Source of the DNA: an uncultured Porphyromonadaceae bacterium
Lineage (GTDB): Bacteria; Bacteroidota; Bacteroidia; Bacteroidales; Paludibacteraceae
Assembly: GCA_949285425.1 (NCBI GenBank)
Contig: CASEAJ010000097.1
Span: 39,244 to 103,243, forward strand
Reading direction: 5' to 3'
Length of the DNA stretch: 64,000 bases
Shown here one piece after another: positions 25,870 through 34,252 of the stretch (its first letter is position 1; each line of letters starts with the position of its first letter). A program made the translations under genes and the position numbers. The notes beneath the pieces are model-generated. The model was not told the origin of the DNA. It saw nothing but the letters and a program-made list of their open reading frames with translations, and made no database searches.

Positions 25870-25983
25870 GATTGCAAAGGTAGAACAATAAAAGGACTTG
25901 CTTTTTTGTTTTTCCAAAAAAGTTTTCAACAAGTTATCAAGGATGTTTTTTCAAGTGGTTCTATAAACGGTGTTTAAAACAAC

Positions 25984-26015
25984 GAACCCTACGCTTCAAT
26001 CAAAGCATAGGGTTC
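25984..26015 (-). terminator. Terminator-like hairpin after the carboxylase genes
   Basis: On the minus strand a 13-bp stem (26003-26015 with 25984-25996, one G-U pair) and a 6-nt loop lie 69 bp past the biotin-carrier gene. The following T-tract is weak (GTTGTTTT). Confidence 0.6.
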
Positions 26016-26084
26016 TGTAGTTGGTACATATAACAAGCAATTCGCCTATCTAATTCCTTGTTTTTGCAGATAAAGCCTGTAGCC

Positions 26085-26426
26085 TTATTCAGCAGGCTCC
26101 AGCTCAATCATCAACGTATCTTTCGGGATTTTTTCCCCTTCCGTTACGTTTATCTTCTTTATCCGTGCAGTGAAAGGCATGTCAATGTGGTTTTGCATTT
26201 TCATAGCTTCCAGAATGAGAAGCGGTTCGCCTTCTTTGACCAAATCGCCTTCCTTGACCAGAATTTTCAGCACGGTTCCGGGAATGAAAGACTGTACGTC
26301 GTAAGGGTTGGGATTAGTCCACACCTTTCTCGCCTTGTATTTGGGAGTAAGCATGGTTTTATACTTCCGGGCTGTTACGGCAAAGTCAACCCATTCTTCC
26401 GGATTTTTCTTTATATTTTCTGCCAT
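26085..26426 (-). CDS. Biotin carboxyl carrier protein of an acyl-CoA carboxylase
   Basis: 113 residues. The C-terminal about 70 form a biotinyl domain with the canonical EAMKMQN, in which Lys76 should carry biotin, and flanking PGTVLKILVKEGDLVKEGEP. The N-terminal about 40 residues are a short basic segment lacking the long Pro/Ala linker of AccB. It follows the carboxyltransferase gene by 11 bp and would shuttle CO2 to it. The biotin carboxylase that should load it is not next door. Confidence 0.9.
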   Translation of the reverse strand: MAENIKKNPEEWVDFAVTARKYKTMLTPKYKARKVWTNPNPYDVQSFIPGTVLKILVKEGDLVKEGEPLLILEAMKMQNHIDMPFTARIKKINVTEGEKIPKDTLMIELEPAE

Positions 26427-26437
26427 AATTTGTCGAT

Positions 26438-27982
26438 TTAGAATGGAGGAATACCATGTTTCTTAGCCGGACGATAATCATCCTTTTTCTTGGAAACAGA
26501 CAAGGCATGCAAAAGCAGCTCACGTGTTTCCTGAGGTTCGATTACGGCATCAATATAACCTTTGGATGCTGCAACAAACGGGTTGGCAAATTTTTCAACA
26601 TATTCTTTTACCTTCTGTTGCCTCATGGCTTCTTCATCTTCCGCCTCCATGATTTCTTTGCGGAATATGATGTTGGCAGCACCTTCCGGTCCCATAACGG
26701 CAATCTCGGCTCCGGGCCATGCAAACATGAAATCTGCACCCAAGTGACGCGAGTTCATGGCAATATAGCCACCTCCATAAGCCTTGCGCAAAATGACGGT
26801 CATTTTGGGCACCGTTGCTTCGGAATAGGCATAAAGCACTTTTGCACCATGACGAATTACACCGGCATGTTCCTGGTCAACTCCTGGCAGATAACCGGGC
26901 ATGTCTTCCAATGTGATGATAGGAATGTTGAATGCATCGCAATAGCGGATAAATCGGGCTGCTTTGTCGGAAGCATCGCAATCCAAAACTCCGGCCAGGT
27001 AAAGGGGTTGGTTTGCAACAAAGCCAACCGTTTCACCATCCATGCGTCCAAAGCCGACAACTATATTCGGAGCCCATAATTCGTGCACTTCTAAGAATTG
27101 TGAGTCATCAGCCAAAGCGTGAATAATATCACGTACATCATATGGTTGTTTGGGATCGCTCGGAATGATGTTTTCGATTTTCTTTTTCGATTTGGGGCGT
27201 TTCGGTTCAACCCGTTTTGCCTTTTCTTCATTGCTATGCGGTATGAGTGAAATCAATGTCTTGATTTGTTCGAAACATTCTTTTTCACTTAAAGCATAAA
27301 AATGAGCGTTACCCGTAATTTCGGCATGTACGCGAGCACCACCAAGATTTTCCTGAGAAATTTTTTCTCCCAAAACTGTTTCTATTACGTTAGGGCCCGT
27401 GATGAACATTTTGGAAATGTTTTCCACAACGAACACAAAGTCAGTAAGGGCAGGAGAGTACACGGCACCTCCTGCGCAGGGACCCAATATCACAGAAATT
27501 TGAGGAATGACTCCAGAAGCCATTGTGTTACGGTAGAAAATTTCACCGTATCCGGCCAACGCACCAATACCTTCCTGAATACGGGCACCTCCTGAGTCGT
27601 TGATACCGATGCAAGGAATTTTCATTTTCAAGGCATGGTCCATGATTTTGGTGATTTTGCGGGCGTGCTTCAACCCTAACGATCCTCCCATAACCGTAAA
27701 GTCTTGTGCGTATATACACACCGGAGCTCCGTTAATGGTCCCTGTACCGGTGATAACTCCATCTCCCGGCAATTCTTTTCTATCCATACCGAAGTTGCGT
27801 TCCTCGTGTTCTACAAACATGTCATATTCGTGGAACGACCCCTGGTCTAACAAAGCGACAATACGTTCGCGGGCAGGTAATTTGCCCATGGCAATTTGTT
27901 TTTCAATGGCTTTATCGCCACCACCTTTTTCTACAATTGCCTTTTTCAAACGCAGTGCCTCTACATTTTTCTTTAAAGTCAT
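26438..27982 (-). CDS. Acyl-CoA carboxylase carboxyltransferase (propionyl/methylmalonyl-CoA type)
   Basis: 514 residues, a fused two-half carboxyltransferase of the PccB/MmdA family. Oxyanion-forming Gly-Gly motifs are seen in GINDSGGARIQEG and GPCAGGAVYSPALTDF in the N-terminal half, and in YGGGYIAMNSRHLGAD with GPEGAANI in the C-terminal half. It transfers CO2 between biotin and an acyl-CoA. Its closest match from memory is the Bacteroides acetyl/propionyl-CoA carboxylase subunit rather than the sodium-pumping methylmalonyl-CoA decarboxylase alpha; no membrane decarboxylase subunit is present here. Downstream is the carrier gene. Confidence 0.9.
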   Translation of the reverse strand: MTLKKNVEALRLKKAIVEKGGGDKAIEKQIAMGKLPARERIVALLDQGSFHEYDMFVEHEERNFGMDRKELPGDGVITGTGTINGAPVCIYAQDFTVMGGSLGLKHARKITKIMDHALKMKIPCIGINDSGGARIQEGIGALAGYGEIFYRNTMASGVIPQISVILGPCAGGAVYSPALTDFVFVVENISKMFITGPNVIETVLGEKISQENLGGARVHAEITGNAHFYALSEKECFEQIKTLISLIPHSNEEKAKRVEPKRPKSKKKIENIIPSDPKQPYDVRDIIHALADDSQFLEVHELWAPNIVVGFGRMDGETVGFVANQPLYLAGVLDCDASDKAARFIRYCDAFNIPIITLEDMPGYLPGVDQEHAGVIRHGAKVLYAYSEATVPKMTVILRKAYGGGYIAMNSRHLGADFMFAWPGAEIAVMGPEGAANIIFRKEIMEAEDEEAMRQQKVKEYVEKFANPFVAASKGYIDAVIEPQETRELLLHALSVSKKKDDYRPAKKHGIPPF

Positions 27983-28043
27983 AAAACGTTTGTTTGGTTA
28001 AACATTTGAATGAATTATAACAATTCATTGTGCATATCGGCTG

Positions 28044-28103
28044 CAAAAATAACACATATTTCCTTACAAAGTGCCATTTCAACAGGAATAATCCCTATAT
28101 TTG
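28044..28103. promoter_or_regulatory. Divergent -7 boxes for the carboxylase genes and coaE
   Basis: TATTTTTG on the minus strand (complement of 28044-28051) points to the carboxyltransferase gene, and TATATTTG on the plus strand (28096-28103) points to coaE. No good -33 elements are seen. Confidence 0.4.
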
Positions 28104-28129
28104 CCTGTTCTTATTGATTGTAACTACGG

Positions 28130-28741
28130 ATGAAAAAGCCTTTAATTGTCGGAATAACAGGAGGAATAGGAGGGGGAAAATCCACTTTTTCCAACATGTT
28201 GCGTGAACGTGGTTTTTTTGTGTATGATACGGACAAAGAAGCAAAGCGTTTGCAAAATGAAAATGTTGCCATTAAGCAAGAACTTATCAGATTGTTCGGA
28301 GAAAACATCTATACCTCAAATGGGCTGGATAGAAAACGGTTGGCCGAATTGGTATTTAATGATTCTGACTTGCTAAAGCAATTGAACAGAATCGTGCATC
28401 CTGTCGTACAGGAGGATTTCTTGAATTGGCAAGGGAAACATGCTCAGGAAAAATATCTGTTTGTGGAGTCTGCCATTTTGTTTGAAAGTGGTTTTAATCA
28501 ACTGACAGACATTGTAATTGTTATTACAGCAACTGAAAATATTCGGATTGAACGCATTGTCAGTAGGGATAAGATATCTCAAGAGGCAGCTCGAAAACGT
28601 GTAAAAAATCAGCTTCCTGAAGAGGAAAAAATCAGAAAGGCAGATATTACAGTCTATACCGACTGTGAAAATGCCTTATCTGATAATATTAATCCGATAT
28701 TGGAAAAATTGAATTTTTTTCTTTTTAAAAAATCTTTTTAG
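28130..28741 (+). CDS. coaE: Dephospho-CoA kinase
   Basis: 203 residues. It phosphorylates the 3'-OH of dephospho-CoA in the last step of CoA synthesis. The P-loop is seen as GGIGGGKST (residues 11-19), followed by YDTDKEAKRL, LNRIVHPVVQEDF, VESAILFESGF and the lid DKISQEAARKRVKNQLPEEEK. Length is normal. Its 3' end overlaps the 3' end of the converging tsaB by 17 bp in a T/A-rich stretch, so the transcripts overlap. panC and panD of the same pathway lie about 4 kb away. Confidence 0.95.
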   Translation: MKKPLIVGITGGIGGGKSTFSNMLRERGFFVYDTDKEAKRLQNENVAIKQELIRLFGENIYTSNGLDRKRLAELVFNDSDLLKQLNRIVHPVVQEDFLNWQGKHAQEKYLFVESAILFESGFNQLTDIVIVITATENIRIERIVSRDKISQEAARKRVKNQLPEEEKIRKADITVYTDCENALSDNINPILEKLNFFLFKKSF

Positions 28742-29411
28742 GTAATGTCGCTTGAAATTCCTTTAGATAAAACGGTTCAAAATAAGCAACATCTTCAAAA
28801 TCTTTGTTTTCATATTTCTCCCACGTGGCCACTGTCATGTTTTCGGCAAGAGGGACTATGTTGTCAATGAAAGATGCGTGGCTATCTATTAAAACAGATT
28901 TACATTTTTCTGCACCATTACCAAAAAAATATACGGAATATTGAGAAAGGATGTCTTTGTATGAATCAGTTGTGATGATATCAGCAGCTATTTCTCTGTA
29001 TAATTGTTTGTCTGGTTTGTAAAAAGCAGCATAAACCTCCATACGACGGGCATCTATCATAGGGCAAAACAGAGTTTTATCTTCTGTAGTAATCTGTTCT
29101 ATCACAGGTTGAGTCATAATCTCAAAAGTATTCACTGCTATAAGTGGAAGGTTCAGTCCGTAGCATAGTCCTTTAGCAGTAGAGACTCCAATTCGTAATC
29201 CTGTATATGATCCAGGTCCGGAACTTACAGAAATGGCTTTTAATTCTTTTTTATTTGTTTTTGTTGTGTCTAAAGCTTCCTTTATAAATTGATTCAATAA
29301 TGTAGCATGATTCATTCCTTTATAATCAGCTTTTTTGAATATAGTTTCCCGATTTTCATTACTCAATGCTACGGAGCATACATTTGTGGAGGTTTCTATT
29401 TGTAGTATCAT
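28725..29411 (-). CDS. tsaB: TsaB, tRNA t6A biosynthesis scaffold protein
   Basis: 228 residues of the ASKHA fold. Visible are the N-terminal ILQIETSTNVCSVALSNENR, SVSSGPGSYTGLRIGVSTAKGLCYGLNLP and FCPMIDARRMEVYAAFY. TsaB is an inactive paralogue of TsaD that holds the complex making N6-threonylcarbamoyladenosine on tRNAs reading ANN codons. A Sua5/YciO-type protein lies at 51749. It converges on coaE with a 17-bp overlap. The lptF/G-like gene is 84 bp upstream on the same strand. Confidence 0.93.
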   Translation of the reverse strand: MILQIETSTNVCSVALSNENRETIFKKADYKGMNHATLLNQFIKEALDTTKTNKKELKAISVSSGPGSYTGLRIGVSTAKGLCYGLNLPLIAVNTFEIMTQPVIEQITTEDKTLFCPMIDARRMEVYAAFYKPDKQLYREIAADIITTDSYKDILSQYSVYFFGNGAEKCKSVLIDSHASFIDNIVPLAENMTVATWEKYENKDFEDVAYFEPFYLKEFQATLPKKIF

Positions 29412-29495
29412 GTGGAATAGGCTTAATTGTTATTATTTGACATAATATAAATTATAAGAAATTGATTGTGATATTTTTATAGAATATGATTGAAT

Positions 29496-30596
29496 TTATT
29501 TAGGAGCACGCAAATATAAGAAAATGCCAACAATAAGAAAAATCATATTGGGCAACCAGACTGCGGTTGCTGCAGACATGCTTCCATTGACTGCAAAAGA
29601 TGTAGACATGGTTGAAAATAATATATACAAGGCGCTTAAAGCCAATCCAATGCCTAAATTAAGTCCCATACCACCACGTACTTTTCGGGAAGATAAAGAA
29701 ACTCCCATCAAAGTCATTATAAATGCCGCTAAAGGCATGGAAAATCTGCGATAATACTCATCCTCAAATGCTTGTATGTTTCCCACACCTCGTTTGCTCT
29801 GTTTTTCCAGATAAGACCTTAATTCTGGATTGGTCATTTGAGGGGCTTCTTGAGCTGTTATAAAAAACTCTGCAGGTTGAATTTGTATAATCGTGTCCAT
29901 AGACTCGCCTTGCGATATGTATTCATGCATTCCTTCAAAATCACGTTTCAAATATTTATTGATTTTCCAATTATAAGCCGAATCCCATGATATGGTTTCT
30001 GCCGTCAATCTGGATACGAGATGTTTTCCATCAAATTTTTCCAAAGAAAAACGATAACCTTTATTGTTTCTCATTTCATAGCGGTCAACATATAGTATAA
30101 CTCCCTCTTCTACTTCCATTTGTACATTCCGCACATTTTCTTTTTTATAGTTTCTAATGTATTTGTTTTCGAATTCAAGCATTTGCTTGGTCGATTTAGG
30201 AATAACATAGCCTCCTAATCCAAAAGAAATAATAAAGATAACAGATGCGGATATAAAGTAAGGAACCATCAGACGGTTAAAACTAACTCCTCCAGCCAAG
30301 ATGGCTATAATTTCAGAGTTCCCGGCCATTTTGGATGTAAAGTAAATTACAGCTATGAACGTGAACAATGAACTGAACAAATTCATGTAATACGGAATGA
30401 AATTAAGATAATAATCGAAGATAATTGCTCGCCATGGCGCATTGTTTTCGTAAAAATCATCTAATTTTTCGGTTAGATCGAATACAATACCAATACTGAG
30501 AATAAGCACGATAGAAAAAAAATAGGTGCCGAGAAACTTTGAGATGATATAAACATCCAGTCGTTTAAGTCCCAGTATTCGGTAATTGATCTGCAT
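29496..30596 (-). CDS. LptF/LptG-family permease
   Basis: 366 residues of the YjgP/YjgQ family. Three N-terminal membrane helices (YIISKFLGTYFFSIVLILSI onward), a periplasmic beta-jellyroll domain of about residues 130-255, and three C-terminal helices (RFSMPLAAFIMTLMGVSLSS onward) match LptF/G. With LptB these extract lipopolysaccharide from the inner membrane and pass it to LptC. Whether this is F or G cannot be told reliably. It follows tgt by 98 bp on the same strand, an arrangement I recall as common in Bacteroidetes. Confidence 0.9.
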   Translation of the reverse strand: MQINYRILGLKRLDVYIISKFLGTYFFSIVLILSIGIVFDLTEKLDDFYENNAPWRAIIFDYYLNFIPYYMNLFSSLFTFIAVIYFTSKMAGNSEIIAILAGGVSFNRLMVPYFISASVIFIISFGLGGYVIPKSTKQMLEFENKYIRNYKKENVRNVQMEVEEGVILYVDRYEMRNNKGYRFSLEKFDGKHLVSRLTAETISWDSAYNWKINKYLKRDFEGMHEYISQGESMDTIIQIQPAEFFITAQEAPQMTNPELRSYLEKQSKRGVGNIQAFEDEYYRRFSMPLAAFIMTLMGVSLSSRKVRGGMGLNLGIGLALSALYILFSTMSTSFAVNGSMSAATAVWLPNMIFLIVGIFLYLRAPK

Positions 30597-30694
30597 TCCG
30601 TTTTTTTATTTATTGCACAAATGTGCCAATTATTTTGATTTACAGAAGTTATAATAAGTTAAGGAGAACAAAAAAGAAAGCCGTGCAGGCAATT

Positions 30695-31825
30695 TTACAG
30701 CCTTCGGCCTAATTTTTCGACCATTGATGTCTTCCATGCGAGAAAGTCGCCAGCCGCAATATGTTTACGTGCTTCTCTCACCAACCACAAGTAAAAAGCC
30801 AAATTGTGTATGGATGCTATTTGCATGGCAAGCAATTCTTTGCTGACAAACAAGTGGCGAAGATATGCTTTGGAATAGGCTTTGTCGACATATGAAGTTC
30901 CATATTCATCCAAAGGCGAGAAGTCATTCTTCCATTTCTCATTGCGCATGTTCATGATGCCTTCCGAGGTAAACAACATGCCATTGCGGCCGTTTCGGGT
31001 AGGCATAACGCAATCGAACATGTCAACCCCGCGTTCTATACCTTCCAATATGTTTATCGGAGTTCCTACTCCCATCAGATAACGCGGCTTTTCTTTCGGC
31101 AATATTTCATTCACCACTTCAATCATTTCATACATTTTTTCTGTGGGTTCACCTACCGCCAATCCTCCGATTGCATTCCCATCCGCATCTTTTTCTGCAA
31201 TGAACTTTGCCGATTCACGACGCAGGTCGGGGTATACACATCCCTGTACAATGGGGAAATAGGCTTGTGAATATCCATATTTGGCCTCGGTTTCACGGAA
31301 ACGGCCGATACCCCGGTCAAGCCAGCGATGAGTCAGCTCCATCGATTTTTTTGCATAATTATAGTCTGCGGTTCCAGGAGTACATTCATCGAAAGCCATC
31401 ATGATATCGGCTCCAATGGAACGTTGTATGTCAACCACTTTTTCCGGGGTAAACAAGTGCTTGCTTCCATCGATGTGCGAACGGAACACGGCTCCTTCTT
31501 CTCGCAATTTTCTGTTTTCAGTGAGCGAGAATACTTGGAATCCGCCACTATCTGTCAATATAGGACGGTCCCATCCGTTGAATTTATGCAATCCCCCTAC
31601 TCTTTCCAATGTATCTATGCCAGGGCGCAAGTACAGATGATAAGTGTTACCCAAAATGATTTGTGCTTTGATGTCATCTTTCAGTTCATGAAAATGAACT
31701 GCCTTGACCGATGCCACAGTCCCTACCGGCATGAAAATAGGTGTTTCAATTATGCCGTGGTCTGTTGTTATTTTGCCTGCCCTTGCAGATGTATTGGGGT
31801 CGGTGTGCTGTATTTCAAATCTCAT
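30695..31825 (-). CDS. tgt: tRNA-guanine transglycosylase with altered zinc site
   Basis: 376 residues. It exchanges guanine-34 for preQ1 in GUN-anticodon tRNAs. Catalytic features are intact: LTDSGGFQVFSL with Asp92, IVQGCVYPDLR, and DCVMPTRNGRNG with nucleophile Asp271. The usual CxCxxC zinc motif is replaced: alignment of PLDEYGTSYVDKAYSKAYL with the E. coli region puts Gly309, Ser311 and Asp314 where the three Cys should be, while the His of IASIHN (His340) remains. I believe this is shared by other Bacteroidales. The start at 31825 overlaps hisH by 11 bp. QueF for preQ1 synthesis is encoded at 38499. Confidence 0.93.
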   Translation of the reverse strand: MRFEIQHTDPNTSARAGKITTDHGIIETPIFMPVGTVASVKAVHFHELKDDIKAQIILGNTYHLYLRPGIDTLERVGGLHKFNGWDRPILTDSGGFQVFSLTENRKLREEGAVFRSHIDGSKHLFTPEKVVDIQRSIGADIMMAFDECTPGTADYNYAKKSMELTHRWLDRGIGRFRETEAKYGYSQAYFPIVQGCVYPDLRRESAKFIAEKDADGNAIGGLAVGEPTEKMYEMIEVVNEILPKEKPRYLMGVGTPINILEGIERGVDMFDCVMPTRNGRNGMLFTSEGIMNMRNEKWKNDFSPLDEYGTSYVDKAYSKAYLRHLFVSKELLAMQIASIHNLAFYLWLVREARKHIAAGDFLAWKTSMVEKLGRRL

Positions 31826-32411
31826 ATATAAAATTCGATAATATTTTTTGTCCGAACAGGCCGGATTTTTCAGGGTGAAACTGCACTGCATAAAAGTTAT
31901 CCTTATGCAGTGCGGAGCTATATTCAAACATATAGTCCGTCTGTGCTATCGTGTGTATGCCGGTTTCGGCATAATAGCCATGTACGAAATACATGTATGC
32001 TCCGTTCGGGATGTCTTTGAACAAAACCGATTGCAGATTGTCGATGTTATTCCAACCTATTTGAGGTACCTTGAAAAGTGCTTGTCCTTGTGGAAACTGT
32101 CTCACAGTCTGGTCGAATATTCCCAAGCAGTCCGTATCGTTTTCTTCTGAATGCGAGCACATGAGCTGCATGCCCAGGCAAATGCCCAATACCGGCTGTT
32201 TCAGGGAAACTATGAGCTGGTCCAGCCCCCGTTCTTTCAGATAGGACATAGCCGATGATGCCTCCCCTACTCCGGGAAATATCACTTTGTCGGCATTGCG
32301 GATTTCATCAAAATCATCTGTAACGATGGCTCTGACTCCAATCCGTTCCAGTGCAAATTGCACGGAACGCACATTCCCTGCATTGTATTTTATTATGACT
32401 GTCTTCTCCAC
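31815..32411 (-). CDS. hisH: HisH, glutaminase subunit of imidazole glycerol phosphate synthase
   Basis: 198 residues from a GTG start at 32411. An ATG further upstream lies within a terminator hairpin and would add 20 unrelated residues. As a class I amidotransferase it frees ammonia from glutamine for HisF. Visible: IIKYNAGNVRSVQFAL, FPGVGEASSAM, the nucleophile Cys in PVLGICLGMQLM, and the His-x-Glu pair in AVQFHPEKSG. Its partner hisF is not in the window, and hisA is about 29 kb away. The 3' end overlaps tgt, suggesting co-transcription with tgt. Confidence 0.93.
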   Translation of the reverse strand: MEKTVIIKYNAGNVRSVQFALERIGVRAIVTDDFDEIRNADKVIFPGVGEASSAMSYLKERGLDQLIVSLKQPVLGICLGMQLMCSHSEENDTDCLGIFDQTVRQFPQGQALFKVPQIGWNNIDNLQSVLFKDIPNGAYMYFVHGYYAETGIHTIAQTDYMFEYSSALHKDNFYAVQFHPEKSGLFGQKILSNFIYEI

Positions 32412-32432
32412 ACGGCAAAATAAAGTAAAAAA

Positions 32433-32472
32433 AATGGAAAACGGAAACCGGCATGGCTTTCCATTTTCCATT
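32433..32472 (-). terminator. Rho-independent terminator after panCD
   Basis: On the minus strand a 15-bp stem (one G-U pair; arms 32458-32472 and 32433-32447, AATGGAAAATGGAAA type) with a 10-nt loop is followed by a run of T residues, between panD and hisH. Confidence 0.85.
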
Positions 32473-32498
32473 TAACGGTTTATATGTTTCAAATCTGT

Positions 32499-32849
32499 TT
32501 ATACCAACCGGTTGGTTTCGGTGTCAGGAAACACGACGACAGGCTGAAAAGTCTTAGCCTCTTCGGCATCCATCAAAGCATAGGCTATGATGATAACCAC
32601 ATCACCCGGTTGCACCTTGCGGGCAGCCGCACCGTTCAGACAAACGACCCCTGAACCGCGTTCGCCTGCAATGACATAGGTTTCGAACCGTTCACCGTTG
32701 TTGTTGTCAACGATACTGACTTTTTCATTCGGAATGATATTGGCCGCATCCAGCAAATCCTGGTCAATAGTTATACTGCCGATATAGTTCAAATTAGCTT
32801 CCGTTACGGTAACCCGATGAATTTTTGATTTCAATACATGAATCAACAT
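32499..32849 (-). CDS. panD: Aspartate 1-decarboxylase
   Basis: 116 residues, the usual size. It makes beta-alanine from aspartate after self-cleavage to create a pyruvoyl cofactor. The cleavage site Gly24-Ser25 is visible in [11 protein letters not shown], and the substrate-binding [20 protein letters not shown] follows. The frame is open upstream into panC, but conservation starts with [15 protein letters not shown] at 32849. It is the second gene of panC-panD (34-bp gap), with a terminator 27 bp after the stop. Confidence 0.95.
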   Translation of the reverse strand: MLIHVLKSKIHRVTVTEANLNYIGSITIDQDLLDAANIIPNEKVSIVDNNNGERFETYVIAGERGSGVVCLNGAAARKVQPGDVVIIIAYALMDAEEAKTFQPVVVFPDTETNRLV

Positions 32850-32883
32850 AACAAAGAAAGAATTTTTAACCGATAAATGTGTA

Positions 32884-33729
32884 TTAGTAATACCTAATGT
32901 TGTCAATCAAGCGTACATCTCCGCAATAAACGGTTATGCATCCCACACAATTGTCATTCCACTTGTCTATGGCCTGAAGAGTAGCAGCATCTACAATTTC
33001 AAAGTATTCCACTTCCAGCCCTTCGACTTTGTTGATGGAATCGATGACCCATCGAATCAGCTCGTTCACTGATTTTTCGGGGACAAAGTTACGACTTTCA
33101 AACAAAACTTCAGATATTTTCACCGCATTTTCACGTTGTTGGGTGTTCAAGCGTTCGTTACGGCTGCTCAAAGCCAAGCCGCTTTCTTCCCGTACGATAG
33201 GACAGTCCACTATTTTCACCGGAAAATTCATCAATTTGACCATACGGTGTATAATGGCAAGCTGTTGAAAATCCTTTTCTCCAAAGTAAGCCCTGTCGGG
33301 ACGTACCAGCGAAAACAGCTTGCTGACAACCTGCACCACTCCGTTGAAATGTCCGGGACGATATTTGCCTTCCATCACCTGGTCCAAACCGCCGAAATCA
33401 AATTCAAATGTCGAGTTCATTTCTTCCGCATTGTACATTTCTTCCGGTGAAGGAGAAAATACAATGCTGCATCCGGCTGCACGTAACATTTCCTCATCGT
33501 GCTGCAAGTTGCGGGGATATTTTTCCAGATCGGTGGGGTTGTTAAATTGGGTCGGGTTGACAAATACGCTGACCACGCAACAATCATTTTCGTTCACTGC
33601 ACGATTGACCAATGACATGTGTCCAGCATGAAGAGCCCCCATGGTAGGAACAAATCCAATGGATTTGCCAGTTGCCTTGAGCGAGTCTATTTCTGAAATG
33701 AGATCTTGCTTTTTTGTTATTGTTTTCAT
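32884..33729 (-). CDS. panC: Pantoate-beta-alanine ligase
   Basis: 281 residues. It joins pantoate and beta-alanine with ATP to give pantothenate. Seen: [18 protein letters not shown] with the HIGH-like nucleotide motif, [18 protein letters not shown], the pantoate-site GQ-like region [28 protein letters not shown], and the KMSKS-like [10 protein letters not shown]. The ATG at 33729 (MKTITKK) is preferred to one four codons earlier. A minus-strand -7 box TAATTTTG (complement of 33787-33794) lies about 58 bp upstream. The divergent gap beyond holds phased array 3. Confidence 0.95.
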   Translation of the reverse strand: MKTITKKQDLISEIDSLKATGKSIGFVPTMGALHAGHMSLVNRAVNENDCCVVSVFVNPTQFNNPTDLEKYPRNLQHDEEMLRAAGCSIVFSPSPEEMYNAEEMNSTFEFDFGGLDQVMEGKYRPGHFNGVVQVVSKLFSLVRPDRAYFGEKDFQQLAIIHRMVKLMNFPVKIVDCPIVREESGLALSSRNERLNTQQRENAVKISEVLFESRNFVPEKSVNELIRWVIDSINKVEGLEVEYFEIVDAATLQAIDKWNDNCVGCITVYCGDVRLIDNIRYY

Positions 33730-34024
33730 TTTGACAATCAATCTGTTTATTGATGTAAAAGTCTAATGCATATCGAAAAACGGCCGCAAAATTAACAAAA
33801 CTTATTCAAATAATTCGTTTTTAACCGTTAAAACGGAAAAAAACGGCAAGCTTGACATGGGGACACGTATTCTTTTATCCTGTTATCCGGCTTCCCCTAG
33901 CACTCTATCTGCTTGTTGTGTGTGGTGGTGTTTCCGGAAGATTATAAAACTCATTGTTGTGTGGTCAGGGCAAGATGAAGGAGGTTCATTGGACTGACAT
34001 CGTGCATGTAGCAGCAATTTGTTT

Positions 34025-34090
34025 TCTTTTCACATAGGTGAAACATATTTTTCACATAGGTGAAACATGCTTTTCACATAGGTGAAAAAA
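34025..34090. repeat. Phased palindrome array 3 (three 14-bp dyads, 22-bp period)
   Basis: Three identical TTCACATAGGTGAA units at 34029, 34051 and 34073 are separated by ACATATTT and ACATGCTT. The flanks are T-rich on the left and A-rich on the right, giving a weak outer inverted repeat. The unit is the same as in array 2, about 10 kb away. It lies in the 523-bp divergent gap between panC and the glycogen synthase-like gene; I see no gene elsewhere in that gap. Confidence 0.95.
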
Positions 34091-34202
34091 GAAAAACAAA
34101 AGCATGGACACACGACATTGCAGGCTTTAGGCAACGACAGGTCCTTTTTTCTTTTCTTCCCTTTTTGGCACAGGCACTTGCTTATATCCCGTTTTTTTTA
34201 TA

Positions 34203-34210
34203 TATCTTTG
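34203..34210 (+). promoter_or_regulatory. -7 box of the glycogen synthase-like gene
   Basis: TATCTTTG matches TAnnTTTG 43 bp before the ATG. A TTG at 34178-34180 is 22 bp upstream, slightly far for a -33 element. Confidence 0.45.
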
Positions 34211-34252
34211 CAAATCGAAACAGGAAATCCTAAAAAGGATTAGTATTTTAGC

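Noticed and set aside
26438..27982. Sodium-pumping methylmalonyl-CoA decarboxylase alpha subunit
   Set aside because: No beta (membrane) or gamma subunit genes are near, and the sequence looks closer to the carboxylase branch as I recall it; left as a carboxyltransferase with open substrate.
32412..32471. Upstream ATG start for hisH
   Set aside because: That ATG lies within the panCD terminator hairpin and would add 20 unrelated residues; the GTG at 32411 fits the family start.
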